Origin: CAIURC01 sp043777315
Lineage (GTDB): Bacteria > Verrucomicrobiota > Verrucomicrobiia > Chthoniobacterales > Chthoniobacteraceae
Length of the DNA stretch: 28,807 nt
Reading direction: 5' to 3'
Assembly (NCBI GenBank): GCA_043777315.1
Contig: JAYVPW010000073.1
Location: 1-28,807 of the forward strand
Shown piece by piece: positions 15,631 to 23,628 of the stretch; position 1 is the stretch's first letter; each line of letters starts with the position of its first letter. Made by a program: the position numbers and the translations under genes. The notes beneath the pieces are model-generated. The model had not been told where the DNA came from and ran no database searches. It saw nothing but the letters and a program-made list of their open reading frames with translations.

Positions 15631-16209
15631 ATGACGACAACCCACGAAAATCCTTTCTCGCCCGAGCGCCTGCAGCGACTCCCGTTCCGTTTTTCCGGTG
15701 CTGGGACTTGGGAGAATCTGCTCGCCCGACTCGAGACGAACCAACACTGCGCCGCGATCGTCGGTCAGGCTGGCACGGGGAAAACGACTCTGCTTCACCA
15801 ACTCGCCGAGCGACTCTCGGAGCGCGGGTTCGTGCCGCGCCTTTTCGAGCTGACGCCGGAAAGCGGCATGTCCGACCGCGAACAACTCGTCGAGGCCGTG
15901 CGGGAAATCCGGGCTCCGGAGATCATCCTGCTCGACGGTGCCGAGCGCCTGACGACGCGGCAATGGCTGCCGCTGCGCGCGGCGGCAAGTCAGGCGGCGG
16001 GCTTCATCGTCACGCTCTACCGGGTCGGCCGGTTGCCCACGCTGCTGGAGTGCGAGACGAGTGCGGGCCTGCTGGAGGAATTGGTCCACGACCTTGCCGA
16101 ATCGCGTCTTCCAAAAGGCGAAGCCGCCACAGTGATGACGCGCCATCGCGGGAATTTGCGCGAGGTGCTGCGGGAGCTGCACGACCGTTGGGCGGGCGCG
16201 GAGAGCTAG
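15631..16209 (+). CDS. Small P-loop ATPase, 192 aa
   Basis: Walker A is GQAGTGKTT at 45-53, and Walker B is IILLDGAE at 98-105. The layout (a short lead with a WENL helix, P-loop, Walker B, then an arginine-rich C-terminal helix) is like the minimal AAA ATPases of the ExeA / TniB type. I cannot place it in a named family, and I see no DNA-binding or membrane part. The ATG at 15631 gives the shortest complete version; the frame is open to 15499 but the added residues look random. It is divergent from the SPFH operon, with 209 bases between, and is followed after 67 bases by the Fur-family gene. A role with either neighbour is unproven. Confidence 0.75.
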   Translation: MTTTHENPFSPERLQRLPFRFSGAGTWENLLARLETNQHCAAIVGQAGTGKTTLLHQLAERLSERGFVPRLFELTPESGMSDREQLVEAVREIRAPEIILLDGAERLTTRQWLPLRAAASQAAGFIVTLYRVGRLPTLLECETSAGLLEELVHDLAESRLPKGEAATVMTRHRGNLREVLRELHDRWAGAES

Positions 16210-16225
16210 AGCGGGCGGAGCTTAA

Positions 16226-16240
16226 TTGGAATAATTCTTG
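16226..16240. promoter_or_regulatory. Candidate Fur/PerR-type operator before fur-suf
   Basis: GAATAATTC at 16229-16237 is a perfect 9-base inverted repeat in an AT-rich island of otherwise GC-rich DNA. It lies about 40 bases before the Fur-family start codon. Fur- and PerR-type boxes are AT-rich palindromes of related shape (PerR: TTATAAT-N-ATTATAA). AATAAT at 16230-16235 could also serve as a -10 element, so bound repressor would cover the promoter. Self-regulation of the whole fur-sufCBD operon is an inference. Confidence 0.4.
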
Positions 16241-16276
16241 ATAGGCTCTCGGACCTATGGTTTGTTTTTGGCGCGG

Positions 16277-16738
16277 ATGAGCAGCAAAACCGAACCCAAG
16301 TCCTACGATGAGACGATCTCCGAGAACGGGTTTCGTTTCACTCCGCAGCGCCGTCAGGTTTATGACGCGCTGATGGGAAAGCGGGATCATCCGACGGCGG
16401 TCGAGGTGTTCATGCGGGTGAAAACGAAGATGCCCTCGATCTCGCTGGCCACGGTTTACAACTGCCTCGAAACGCTGACGGAATGCGGACTCGTCAAGCA
16501 TGTGCATCATCATCGCGAGCCGTCGCGCTACTGCCCGAACCTCGCGGAACACGCGCACCTTTTTTGCGAAGGCTGCGGCTCGGTCATCGACCTGCCCCTG
16601 CGCCCCCGGCGGCGGACGCACGACGTTTGGGAGGTTCCATCCGACGTCGTGATCTCGCATCAGGAAGTCTCATTCCGCGGGCTCTGCCCGAAATGCAGCG
16701 CGAAGGCTGCAAAACTAAAAACAAAACATTCAAAATGA
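16277..16738 (+). CDS. Fur-family metal- or peroxide-sensing repressor, 153 aa
   Basis: The N-terminal winged helix is complete, with the recognition region SISLATVYNCLETL. The dimer domain has a histidine-rich sensing loop (HVHHHREPSRYC) and two CXXC pairs, CEGC and CPKC, that form the structural zinc site. The ATG at 16277 is chosen over an upstream one at 16238 because it gives the usual family N-terminus; the upstream start would overlap the probable operator. The stop overlaps the sufC start (ATGA at 16735-16738), so the two genes should be translationally coupled and regulator and Fe-S machinery made together. The sequence does not settle whether iron, peroxide or another metal is sensed; PerR-like control of suf is one plausible reading. 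Confidence 0.9.
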   Translation: MSSKTEPKSYDETISENGFRFTPQRRQVYDALMGKRDHPTAVEVFMRVKTKMPSISLATVYNCLETLTECGLVKHVHHHREPSRYCPNLAEHAHLFCEGCGSVIDLPLRPRRRTHDVWEVPSDVVISHQEVSFRGLCPKCSAKAAKLKTKHSK

Positions 16739-17505
16739 GTTCACTCGAAATCAAAAACCTTCACGTCAGCATCGGCGGCCAGGAGATCATCCGCGGGCTT
16801 TCGCTCACCATTCCAAAAGGCGAAGTCCACGCCGTCATGGGGCCGAACGGCTCCGGCAAAAGCACGCTGAGCAAGGCCATCGGCGGCCACCCGGACTACA
16901 CGATCACGAGCGGCGAAGTGCTCCTCGATGGCGCGAGCATTCTCGGCCTCGGACCCGACGAGCGGGCGCGCACCGGCCTCTTTCTCGCCTTCCAATATCC
17001 GATGGAAATCCCCGGCGTCTCGAATGCGAACTTCCTCCGCGCGGCCTTGCAGGCTCGTTTGCCGGACGGTGAGGAGCTCGAGGCCGTCGATTTCTACGAG
17101 CAGCTTTACGCGAAGATGGACGCGCTCGAAATGCCGCGCGCCTTCACCGCGCGCTCGGTCAACGAGGGCTTTTCCGGCGGCGAAAAGAAGCGCAACGAGA
17201 TCCTGCAAATGGCCATGCTCGAGCCGAAATACGCGATCCTCGACGAGACCGATTCCGGCCTCGACATCGACGCGCTGAAGATCGTCTCGAACGGCGTCAA
17301 CGCCCTCCGCGGGCCGAACCTCGGCGTCCTGTTGATCACACATTACCAGCGCCTGCTCGACTACATCGTGCCCGACTACGTACACGTCATGGTCGCCGGC
17401 CGCATCGTCCAGAGCGGCGGAAAAGAGCTCGCGCTCGAACTCGAAGAGCGCGGCTACGACTTCATCCGCGAAGGCATCGAGGAGCGCGCGACCGCCTCAG
17501 TCTAG
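16735..17505 (+). CDS. sufC: Fe-S assembly ATPase SufC, 256 aa
   Basis: SufC is the ABC-type ATPase that drives the SufBCD scaffold on which Fe-S clusters are built. Walker A is GPNGSGKST at 36-44, the signature FSGGEKKR at 146-153, and the Walker B region YAILDETDSGLDID starts at 166, all as in SufC. It lacks membrane segments, as expected for a cytosolic complex. The ATG at 16735 overlaps the fur stop. sufB follows after 20 bases. The order fur-C-B-D is one transcription unit. Confidence 0.97.
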   Translation: MSSLEIKNLHVSIGGQEIIRGLSLTIPKGEVHAVMGPNGSGKSTLSKAIGGHPDYTITSGEVLLDGASILGLGPDERARTGLFLAFQYPMEIPGVSNANFLRAALQARLPDGEELEAVDFYEQLYAKMDALEMPRAFTARSVNEGFSGGEKKRNEILQMAMLEPKYAILDETDSGLDIDALKIVSNGVNALRGPNLGVLLITHYQRLLDYIVPDYVHVMVAGRIVQSGGKELALELEERGYDFIREGIEERATASV

Positions 17506-17525
17506 GCATTCAAAAAAGGAGCACC

Positions 17526-18932
17526 ATGAACGACACCGCAACTCTCGATATCGACCGCAGCATCGGCGATTTTTCCTACCCGGAGCAGCACAAGTTTGAC
17601 GCCGGCACCGGCCTCACGCGCGACACCGTCAACTACATCGCGGACGTGAAAGGCGAGCCGGATTGGATCCGCGAATTCCGTCTGAAGGCCCTCGATATTT
17701 TCGAGAAAAAGCCGATGCCGACGAATTGGGCATCGAAGGATTTGGAAGCGATCAACTTCGACAAAATCCGCTACTACCTCGCGAACGGGCAGAAGGCGAC
17801 GCGGTCGTGGGACGAGGTGCCGGACGACGTGAAGCGCACTTTCGAGCGGCTCGGAATCCCGGAGCAGGAGCGCAAATTTCTCGCCGGAGTCGAGGCGCAG
17901 TTCGACAGCGAGGCGGTCTATTCGAACATCAAGAAAGCGGTCGGCGATCAGGGCGTGATCTTCATGGGCTCGACCGACGGGCTCATCCAACACCCGGAGA
18001 TTTTCCGGAAGTGGTTCGGAAAAGTGATCCCGACCGGAGACAATAAATTCAGCGCGCTGAACTCGGCCGTTTTCAGCGGCGGCTCGTTCATCTACGTGCC
18101 GCCCGGCGTGAAGGTAAAGCACCCGCTCCAGGCGTATTTTCGCATCAACGCGGAGAACTTCGGGCAGTTCGAGCGGACGCTGATCATCGCCGATGAGGGG
18201 AGCGAAGTCGTTTACATGGAGGGTTGCACCGCGCCGAAATTCGAGACCGCCACGCTGCATTCAGCGGTCGTCGAACTCGTCGCGATGAAGGGCGCGAAGA
18301 TCCAATACATCACCGTGCAAAACTGGTCGGCGAATGTCTTCAATCTCGTGACCAAGCGCGGCCTCGCGCACGAGGACGCCGAGATCAAATGGATCGACTG
18401 CAACATCGGCTCGCGGCTCACGATGAAATATCCGGGCGTCGTGATGAAGGGCAAAGGCGCGCGTGGCGAAGTCATTTCCATCGCGCTCGCGAGCGACGGA
18501 CAGCATCAGGACACCGGCGCGAAAATGGTCCACGCCGCCGACAACACGACCTCCAACGTCGTCTCCAAATCGATCTCCGTGGGCACCGGGCGCGCGACTT
18601 ATCGCGGACTCGTCCACGTTCCGAAGCATCTCAAAGGCTGCAAGAACAACACCGAGTGCGACGCGCTGATGATCAACTCCACGGCGCGGACCGACACGTA
18701 TCCGGCGATCACCGTGCGGGGCACCGGCAACGCGGTGCAGCACGAGGCGAGTGTTTCGCAGATTTCGGCCGAGCAGATTTTCTACATGCAACAGCGCGGA
18801 CTCACGGAAGCGCAGGCGATGAGTCTGTCGGTGAATGGATTCGTCAACGATCTCGTGCGGCAGTTCCCGATGGAATACAGCGTCGAGCTGAAGCGGCTGA
18901 TCGACATGGAAATGGAAGGCTCGGTCGGGTGA
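17526..18932 (+). CDS. sufB: Fe-S assembly scaffold protein SufB, 468 aa
   Basis: SufB pairs with SufD and receives sulfur for cluster building. Family landmarks are present: YFRINAENFGQFERTLIIAD, GCTAPKFETATLHSAVVEL, and the C-terminal half with C378 in NNTECDALMIN, the position matching the E. coli Cys405 cluster site, and H406-E407 in VQHEASVSQI. Length is normal. An AAAGGAG ribosome site precedes the ATG at 17526. The stop codon overlaps the sufD GTG start (GTGA at 18929-18932). No sufS desulfurase or sufU/sufE gene lies in the window, so sulfur supply must be encoded elsewhere. Confidence 0.97.
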   Translation: MNDTATLDIDRSIGDFSYPEQHKFDAGTGLTRDTVNYIADVKGEPDWIREFRLKALDIFEKKPMPTNWASKDLEAINFDKIRYYLANGQKATRSWDEVPDDVKRTFERLGIPEQERKFLAGVEAQFDSEAVYSNIKKAVGDQGVIFMGSTDGLIQHPEIFRKWFGKVIPTGDNKFSALNSAVFSGGSFIYVPPGVKVKHPLQAYFRINAENFGQFERTLIIADEGSEVVYMEGCTAPKFETATLHSAVVELVAMKGAKIQYITVQNWSANVFNLVTKRGLAHEDAEIKWIDCNIGSRLTMKYPGVVMKGKGARGEVISIALASDGQHQDTGAKMVHAADNTTSNVVSKSISVGTGRATYRGLVHVPKHLKGCKNNTECDALMINSTARTDTYPAITVRGTGNAVQHEASVSQISAEQIFYMQQRGLTEAQAMSLSVNGFVNDLVRQFPMEYSVELKRLIDMEMEGSVG

Positions 18933-20269
18933 GCAGCGCCATTTTCGAATCAGACGTGATGGAACAGATGATCGCCGCCGCGCCCGGCAACCTACTCACC
19001 GCGGGAGCGCGCGAGGTTTCGGATGGGCTCGATGAAATTCGCGCGGAAGCGTGGGTTCGCTTCGAGCAAACCCCGCCACCGGAGCGCAAGCAGGAGCAGT
19101 GGCGTTTCGCGAATCTCAAGGATCTCGACCTCGCGGGCTACTCGCAACCGCTGCCTCTCGGCGACGCGGCGAGTCACGAGTTGCTGTCGCGTTCCCGCGG
19201 GCTCGAACAGGTCGCAGGGCGGATGGTTTTCGCGAACGATCAACTCGTCGCGCGCGACCTCGTCGGAGATTCATTGCGGCAGAAGGGCGTGCTTTGGCTG
19301 CCGCTCGATGAGGCGGCGAAAGCCCACCCAGACTTGTTTCGCAAGCATTTCATGCGGGAGGAGGCGGTGCTCGGCTCGCAGAAATATGCGGCGCTGCATC
19401 AGTCGCAGACGCGCGCCGGCACGTTTCTTTACGTCCCGCGCGGAGTGGAAATTTCGATGCCGATCGAGGCGTTTCATTGGCTGCACGGCAGCGGCGGATC
19501 GTGCTTTCCGCACACGCTGATCATCGCCGAGGAGATGAGCAAAGTGACGTTCGTCGATTACTTCCAATCCGCCGACGCGAGCGCGCCGGGACTGGCATGC
19601 GGGGTGAACGATCTCTGGCTCGGCGCAGGCGCGAAAGTGACCTACGTCTGTGTGCAGGACTGGAGCCGGAAGGCGCTCGCTTTTCAGATCAACTCCACGG
19701 TTGTCGGGCGCGATGCGCACGCCGTCGCGTTGACTGTGAATCTCGGCAGCTCACACGCGCGGACCGAGAGCGTGAGCCACTTGCGCGGGCCCGGCGGGCG
19801 CAGCGACATGCTTTCCGTCTCCGTCGCGGACGGTACGCAGGAGCTCGATCAGCGGACTTTTCAAATCCACGAGGTGCCGAATACCGCGAGCGATTTGCTC
19901 TACAAAAACTCCCTCGACGACGAGTCCCGGACGATCTTCTCCGGCCTCATCCGCGTGAACCCCGGCGCGCACAAAACCGATGCGTATCAGAAGGTCCGCA
20001 ACCTCCTGCTCAGCGACGACGCCGAGGCGAACAGCGCGCCCGGACTCGAGATCGAAGCCGACGATGTGCGCTGTACCCACGGTGCGACGAGCGGGCAGGT
20101 CGAGGAGGAGGAGTTGTTTTATTTGATGTCGCGTGGCATCTCGAAAAAGCAGTCGCAGAAACTGATTGTCCACGGGTTTTTGCAGGAGGCGATCGACCGG
20201 GTCGGGAACCTAGCCATCGCCGAAAAACTCGGCGAACTCGTTCACGCAAAATTCGACGCGTCGCGCTGA
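18929..20269 (+). CDS. sufD: Fe-S assembly protein SufD, 446 aa
   Basis: SufD is the partner of SufB in the SufBC2D scaffold. The C-terminal signature CTHGATSGQVEEEELFYL contains H384, matching the functional histidine of E. coli SufD (His360). Strands such as GTFLYVPRGVEISMPIEAFH and HTLIIAEEMSKVTFVDYF follow the SufB/D beta-helix. The start is taken as the GTG at 18929, which overlaps the sufB stop; an ATG 10 codons in is an alternative. The frame is open upstream through sufB, but that part is out of phase with sufB and is not used. A perfect hairpin begins 16 bases after the stop and could terminate the operon. Confidence 0.95.
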   Translation: MSSAIFESDVMEQMIAAAPGNLLTAGAREVSDGLDEIRAEAWVRFEQTPPPERKQEQWRFANLKDLDLAGYSQPLPLGDAASHELLSRSRGLEQVAGRMVFANDQLVARDLVGDSLRQKGVLWLPLDEAAKAHPDLFRKHFMREEAVLGSQKYAALHQSQTRAGTFLYVPRGVEISMPIEAFHWLHGSGGSCFPHTLIIAEEMSKVTFVDYFQSADASAPGLACGVNDLWLGAGAKVTYVCVQDWSRKALAFQINSTVVGRDAHAVALTVNLGSSHARTESVSHLRGPGGRSDMLSVSVADGTQELDQRTFQIHEVPNTASDLLYKNSLDDESRTIFSGLIRVNPGAHKTDAYQKVRNLLLSDDAEANSAPGLEIEADDVRCTHGATSGQVEEEELFYLMSRGISKKQSQKLIVHGFLQEAIDRVGNLAIAEKLGELVHAKFDASR

Positions 20270-20284
20270 GGGCTCGGATCGGAA

Positions 20285-20372
20285 TTGGTCCGCGAAAAAA
20301 CGCGAAAAAACGCGAAACCGGATTCTGGGTTCTGTCCTCTTTCGCGTTTTTTCGCGTTTTTTCGCGGACCAA
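20285..20372. repeat. Perfect 33-bp inverted repeat built from a 10-base unit
   Basis: The left arm is 20285-20317 and the right arm 20340-20372, exact inverses with a 22-base loop. Each arm starts TTGGTCCGCG and contains the unit CGCGAAAAAA twice in tandem plus a third partial copy. It lies between the sufD stop and the next gene on the same strand. As RNA it would be a very stable hairpin with U-rich stretches, suited to transcription termination in either direction. It is also the right form for a dispersed palindromic repeat. Confidence 0.85.
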
Positions 20373-20441
20373 ATTTCGGTGTCTGACCGGGAGCGGGCTT
20401 TTCATCACGATTTCGAGCGGGAACCTCGCACATGCCGGGCA

Positions 20442-21311
20442 ATGAATGTTCCTGACAAAAAAACAGGCGCGCTCGGACGTGCGTTTTTCAAGGAATGGGC
20501 GAAGCCGGGGCCGATCCCGCCGGGCGCGGATCGTTCGCTCGAAGAACTGTGCGCCGCCGGCGAGACGCTCGACGCGATCAGCGGACACTTCCGTTTGTTT
20601 CAGCTTCGCGACGGTCACCGCTTCTCGACCGACGACGTGCTCACGGCGTGGTACGGCACGTCGTGGTGCCCGACTGCGCGCACGGTGCTCGATCTCGGCA
20701 GCGGGATCGGATCGGTCGGAATGATCGCAGCGTGGCGCTTGCCGGGCGCGCGTTTCGTGACGATCGAGGCACAGGCGGAAAGTGTGCGGCTGGCGCGGAA
20801 GTCCCGCGGGTACAACGGTCTCGAGGATCGCTACGAAATCCGGGAGGGGGATTTTCGAGATCCTGCGCTGCTGGTGTCGGAGGAGAAATTCGATCTGGTG
20901 CTCGGGAGTCCGCCGTATTTTCCGCTCGGCAGCGGCGTGGAGAGCGGGCATCCGCAGAGGCTGGCGTGCCGGTTCGAATTGCGCGGAAACATCGCGGATT
21001 ACTGCGCCGCCGCCGCCGCGCATCTGGCGTTGGGAGGTTGGTTTGCGTGCGTTTTTCCGACCGAGCAACTGGCCCGCGTCGAGGCCGCCGCGAGCGCGAG
21101 TGGGCTCACGATCGTGCGGCGTCGACCGGTCGTTTTGCGAGAAGGTGAGGAGCCGTTGTTGACGCTTTTCGCGATGGTCCGCGCGGACCATTTGCCGCCC
21201 GCGATGCGCTCGCAGACTTGGGTCGAGCCGGCGTTGATCATCCGGCAGCGCGATGGCCGGGTGCATCCCGAATATGCGGCGGTGAAGCTCTCGTTCGGCT
21301 TCCCGCCGTGA
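20442..21311 (+). CDS. TrmN6-like SAM-dependent methyltransferase, 289 aa
   Basis: The SAM-binding motif I is DLGSGIGSVG at 84-93, and the acidic end of strand 2 is in VTIEAQ. The catalytic NPPF/Y-type motif appears as GSPPYF at 155-160, with serine where asparagine is usual. The closest family by layout is the YfiC / TrmN6 group, which methylates an adenine in tRNA(Val); SGHFRLFQLRDGHRFSTDD at 47-65 fits its N-terminal substrate segment. N to S in this motif also occurs in some active methyltransferases, but the target base here is uncertain. The ATG at 20442 gives a normal front end. The gene converges with pfkA, 7 bases between stops. Confidence 0.8.
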   Translation: MNVPDKKTGALGRAFFKEWAKPGPIPPGADRSLEELCAAGETLDAISGHFRLFQLRDGHRFSTDDVLTAWYGTSWCPTARTVLDLGSGIGSVGMIAAWRLPGARFVTIEAQAESVRLARKSRGYNGLEDRYEIREGDFRDPALLVSEEKFDLVLGSPPYFPLGSGVESGHPQRLACRFELRGNIADYCAAAAAHLALGGWFACVFPTEQLARVEAAASASGLTIVRRRPVVLREGEEPLLTLFAMVRADHLPPAMRSQTWVEPALIIRQRDGRVHPEYAAVKLSFGFPP

Positions 21312-21318
21312 GGGTGCG

Positions 21319-22395
21319 CTAATCGCCGAACGAGATGCCGACCGCGCGGGCGGTTTCGATCATCTGGCTGCGGGGCGAGACGAGGCGGAGGCGATGCACG
21401 GCATCGGCGATCGGGACGGCGCGGATCTCGTCGTGGTGGTAGCTGACCATCTGGCCGAATTTTCCCCCGCTGGCCAACTCGACGGCTTTTACGCCGAAGC
21501 GCAGGCCGAGGATCCGGTCGAGTGTGGTCGGCGCGCCGCCGCGCTGGAGGTGGCCGAGGACGCAGGTGCGGGTTTCTTTTCCGGTGCGGCGCGCGAGCTC
21601 GGCGGAGACCATTTCGCCGATGCCGCCGAGCTTGTATTCGCCGCTCCCTTTTTCGCGGAAAAATTCCTGTCCGTCCCGCGCGCGTGCGCCTTCCGCAGTC
21701 ACGACGAGCGTGCTGAGACAGCCCTCGGCTTCGCGCGCGCGGACGGCGCGCGCGACCTTTTCCAAGTCGAACGGAATCTCGGGAATGAGGATGATGTCGC
21801 CGCCGCCGGCGAGCCCGCCGTAGAGCGCGATCCAGCCGGCGTGGCGACCCATGACTTCGACGACCATGACGCGTTTGTGGCTGGTCGCGGTGGTGTGCAG
21901 GCGGTCGAGCGAATCGGCCACGCACGCGACGGCGGAGTCGAAGCCGAAGCTCGTCGCGGTGGCTTCGAGGTCGTTGTCGATGGTTTTCGGGACGCCGATG
22001 GTCGGGAGCCCGGCCTCGAAAAGCTGTTGCGCGGTGGTGAGCGAGCCGTCGCCGCCGATGACGACGAGCGCCGCGATTTTGAGTCGCTCGAGCGTCGCGC
22101 GCGCTTGGTCAATCGCCTCGCGAGGAGCCTGGGCTCTCGATCCAGCGCCGGTCTTTACGATGAAATGGCCTTTGTTGGTCGTGCCCAGAATCGTCCCGCC
22201 CAGGTGCATGATTCCCGCGGTCCGGTGCGGGGTAAGCAGCTCCCAATCGCCCTCGCCGAGCAGCCCCTCGAAGCCGTCGCGGAAGCCAATGACCTCCCAA
22301 TCGAGATTCGACGCGGCGCGCACGACTCCGCGCAGGACCGCGTTCAGTCCCGGGCAATCGCCCCCGCTGGTCAGCACGCCGATGCGTTTTTTCAT
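21319..22395 (-). CDS. pfkA: 6-phosphofructokinase, 358 aa
   Basis: The enzyme phosphorylates fructose 6-phosphate in glycolysis. Motifs: TSGGDCPGLNAV at 9-20, GGDGS at 114-118, PKTIDND at 136-142 with catalytic D140, and MGRHAGWIA at 182-190. Two positions tell phosphate donors apart. G117 (E. coli Gly104) is the ATP-type residue, whereas K137 (E. coli Gly124) is the one found in PPi-dependent enzymes, so the pattern is mixed. ATP as donor is more likely, because the GGDGS loop is intact. It begins 28 bases after the D,D-carboxypeptidase gene on the same strand, so the two may share a transcript. Confidence 0.93.
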   Translation of the reverse strand: MKKRIGVLTSGGDCPGLNAVLRGVVRAASNLDWEVIGFRDGFEGLLGEGDWELLTPHRTAGIMHLGGTILGTTNKGHFIVKTGAGSRAQAPREAIDQARATLERLKIAALVVIGGDGSLTTAQQLFEAGLPTIGVPKTIDNDLEATATSFGFDSAVACVADSLDRLHTTATSHKRVMVVEVMGRHAGWIALYGGLAGGGDIILIPEIPFDLEKVARAVRAREAEGCLSTLVVTAEGARARDGQEFFREKGSGEYKLGGIGEMVSAELARRTGKETRTCVLGHLQRGGAPTTLDRILGLRFGVKAVELASGGKFGQMVSYHHDEIRAVPIADAVHRLRLVSPRSQMIETARAVGISFGD

Positions 22396-22423
22396 GTGAA
22401 AAAAAGATCGCGGACGGGCGAAA

Positions 22424-23371
22424 TCAGCGCGCGGGTTTCCAGCCTTTCAGAGGACGGCCCGCTGCGGCCCACGATTCGTAAGTCTGCCACCCGCGCGCGA
22501 GCAGACCGGAGGCGACATTGAAACGGTCGGGCGAGCCGAGGACGACGACGTTCAAACGGCGCGGCGTGATGACATGGTTTTCGCCCTCCTGCCGGCTTTC
22601 GGGAGCGCGCGCGGCGGAGACGATGACGCACGGCCCGGCCTTGCGGGTGGTGCCGGTTTTCACGCCGTCGATTGCGTTCACGCCGAGGAGTTCGTTGGTG
22701 GTGCGGAGCATGTATTGCGACTGCTCGCCGGTCGCGGTGAGGATGGTGATTCGGCGCTCTTTTTGCGAAACGTAGAAGCGAAAGCCGGACGTGCTCATCG
22801 CGTAGCGGGTGAGCAGCGCCATGTCGTGCGCGGTGGAGTAGGGGAGCGAATTTTCCATGTTGTCGAGCCCGTGGGGATTCAGGAAACGCGTGCGGGTCAT
22901 ACCAAGGCGGCGGGCGAGGGCGTTCATTTGCGCGACGAAATTATCAACCGCCGAAAGCTCGCGCGTCCCGCCGCCGAGCGCGCGGCCGACGTGGTCGGCG
23001 AGGGTTTGCGCGGCCTGATTGTCGGACTGCATGAGCGCGGCGTAGAGCAGATCGCGGAGCGAGCAGCGGTCGCCGGGATGCAGCCCGATGCCCGGCGGAT
23101 TCAGTGCCTGAGCCGAATCCGGGACGGTGGCGGCCTGTCCGATGTCGCCATTTTTGGCATCGGCCCAATCGAGGACGACCATCGCGGTGGCGATTTTGGT
23201 GAGGCTGCCGACCTGCAGTTTTTTGTCGGCGCCGGAGCTCTCGAGCGTGAAGCCGGTGGTATTGTCGGAGATGACGTAGGCTGCGGTTTCAGCGCGGACT
23301 TTTGCTGGAGAAAACGCGCTGACGATCAAAAGAATCGCGGCGCAAAAGGGGACGAGGCGGGGTGTGAGCAT
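22424..23371 (-). CDS. D-alanyl-D-alanine carboxypeptidase (S11, PBP5/6-like), 315 aa
   Basis: The enzyme trims the last D-alanine from peptidoglycan stem peptides in the periplasm. The three active-site motifs are present and in order: SLTK with S56 and K59, SDN at 116-118 and KTG at 238-240. A signal peptide spans about 1-28 (FCAAILLIVSAFSPAKVRAE). It is shorter than E. coli DacA and lacks an obvious C-terminal amphipathic anchor, so it may be soluble in the periplasm. The ATG at 23371 is chosen because it gives a typical signal peptide; the frame is open 28 codons further but adds an arginine-rich stretch. pfkA follows, and an amidase gene lies upstream beyond a palindromic repeat. Confidence 0.93.
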   Translation of the reverse strand: MLTPRLVPFCAAILLIVSAFSPAKVRAETAAYVISDNTTGFTLESSGADKKLQVGSLTKIATAMVVLDWADAKNGDIGQAATVPDSAQALNPPGIGLHPGDRCSLRDLLYAALMQSDNQAAQTLADHVGRALGGGTRELSAVDNFVAQMNALARRLGMTRTRFLNPHGLDNMENSLPYSTAHDMALLTRYAMSTSGFRFYVSQKERRITILTATGEQSQYMLRTTNELLGVNAIDGVKTGTTRKAGPCVIVSAARAPESRQEGENHVITPRRLNVVVLGSPDRFNVASGLLARGWQTYESWAAAGRPLKGWKPAR

Positions 23372-23450
23372 TGGAGAAAAGGCGCGGAGGATAGCGGCTC
23401 GGCGGCGGTTGGCAATGGAGGGCGATCGGGCGGGCAGGAGCGTTGGTCCG

Positions 23451-23582
23451 GTCATTCTGAGCGAAGTGGAGCGACAGCGGAACGCAGTCGAAGAACCTCT
23501 AACTATTTCCCCGCTCGAGACGCGCCTCGTCGGGGAAATAGTTAGAGGTCCTTCGACTCCGCTTCGCTCCGCTCAGGATGAC
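23451..23582. repeat. Long palindromic intergenic element, family A copy 2
   Basis: The ends are GTCATTCTGAGCG and CGCTCAGGATGAC. The inner arms, 23487-23512 and 23532-23557, are 26 bases long with one mismatch (position 8) and a 19-base loop. It shares the end motif and the GTCGAAG-X-ACCTCT motif with the element at 11766-11904, but its long spacer is on the left and its short one on the right, so it lies in the opposite orientation. It sits between the amidase gene and the D,D-carboxypeptidase gene on the minus strand. Confidence 0.85.
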
Positions 23583-23628
23583 GGGGATGGACATATCCGC
23601 CGTCCGCGCCGTCACGGCGGGGTGAATA

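Noticed and set aside
18224..18928. Upstream extension of the sufD frame into sufB.
   Set aside because: It is out of phase with sufB and arginine-rich; the GTG at 18929 with a GTGA overlap is a natural start.
20285..20372. Possible CRISPR-like repeat, because of repeated CGCGAAAAAA units.
   Set aside because: The units are contiguous 10-mers arranged as one palindrome, with no spacers and no cas genes nearby.
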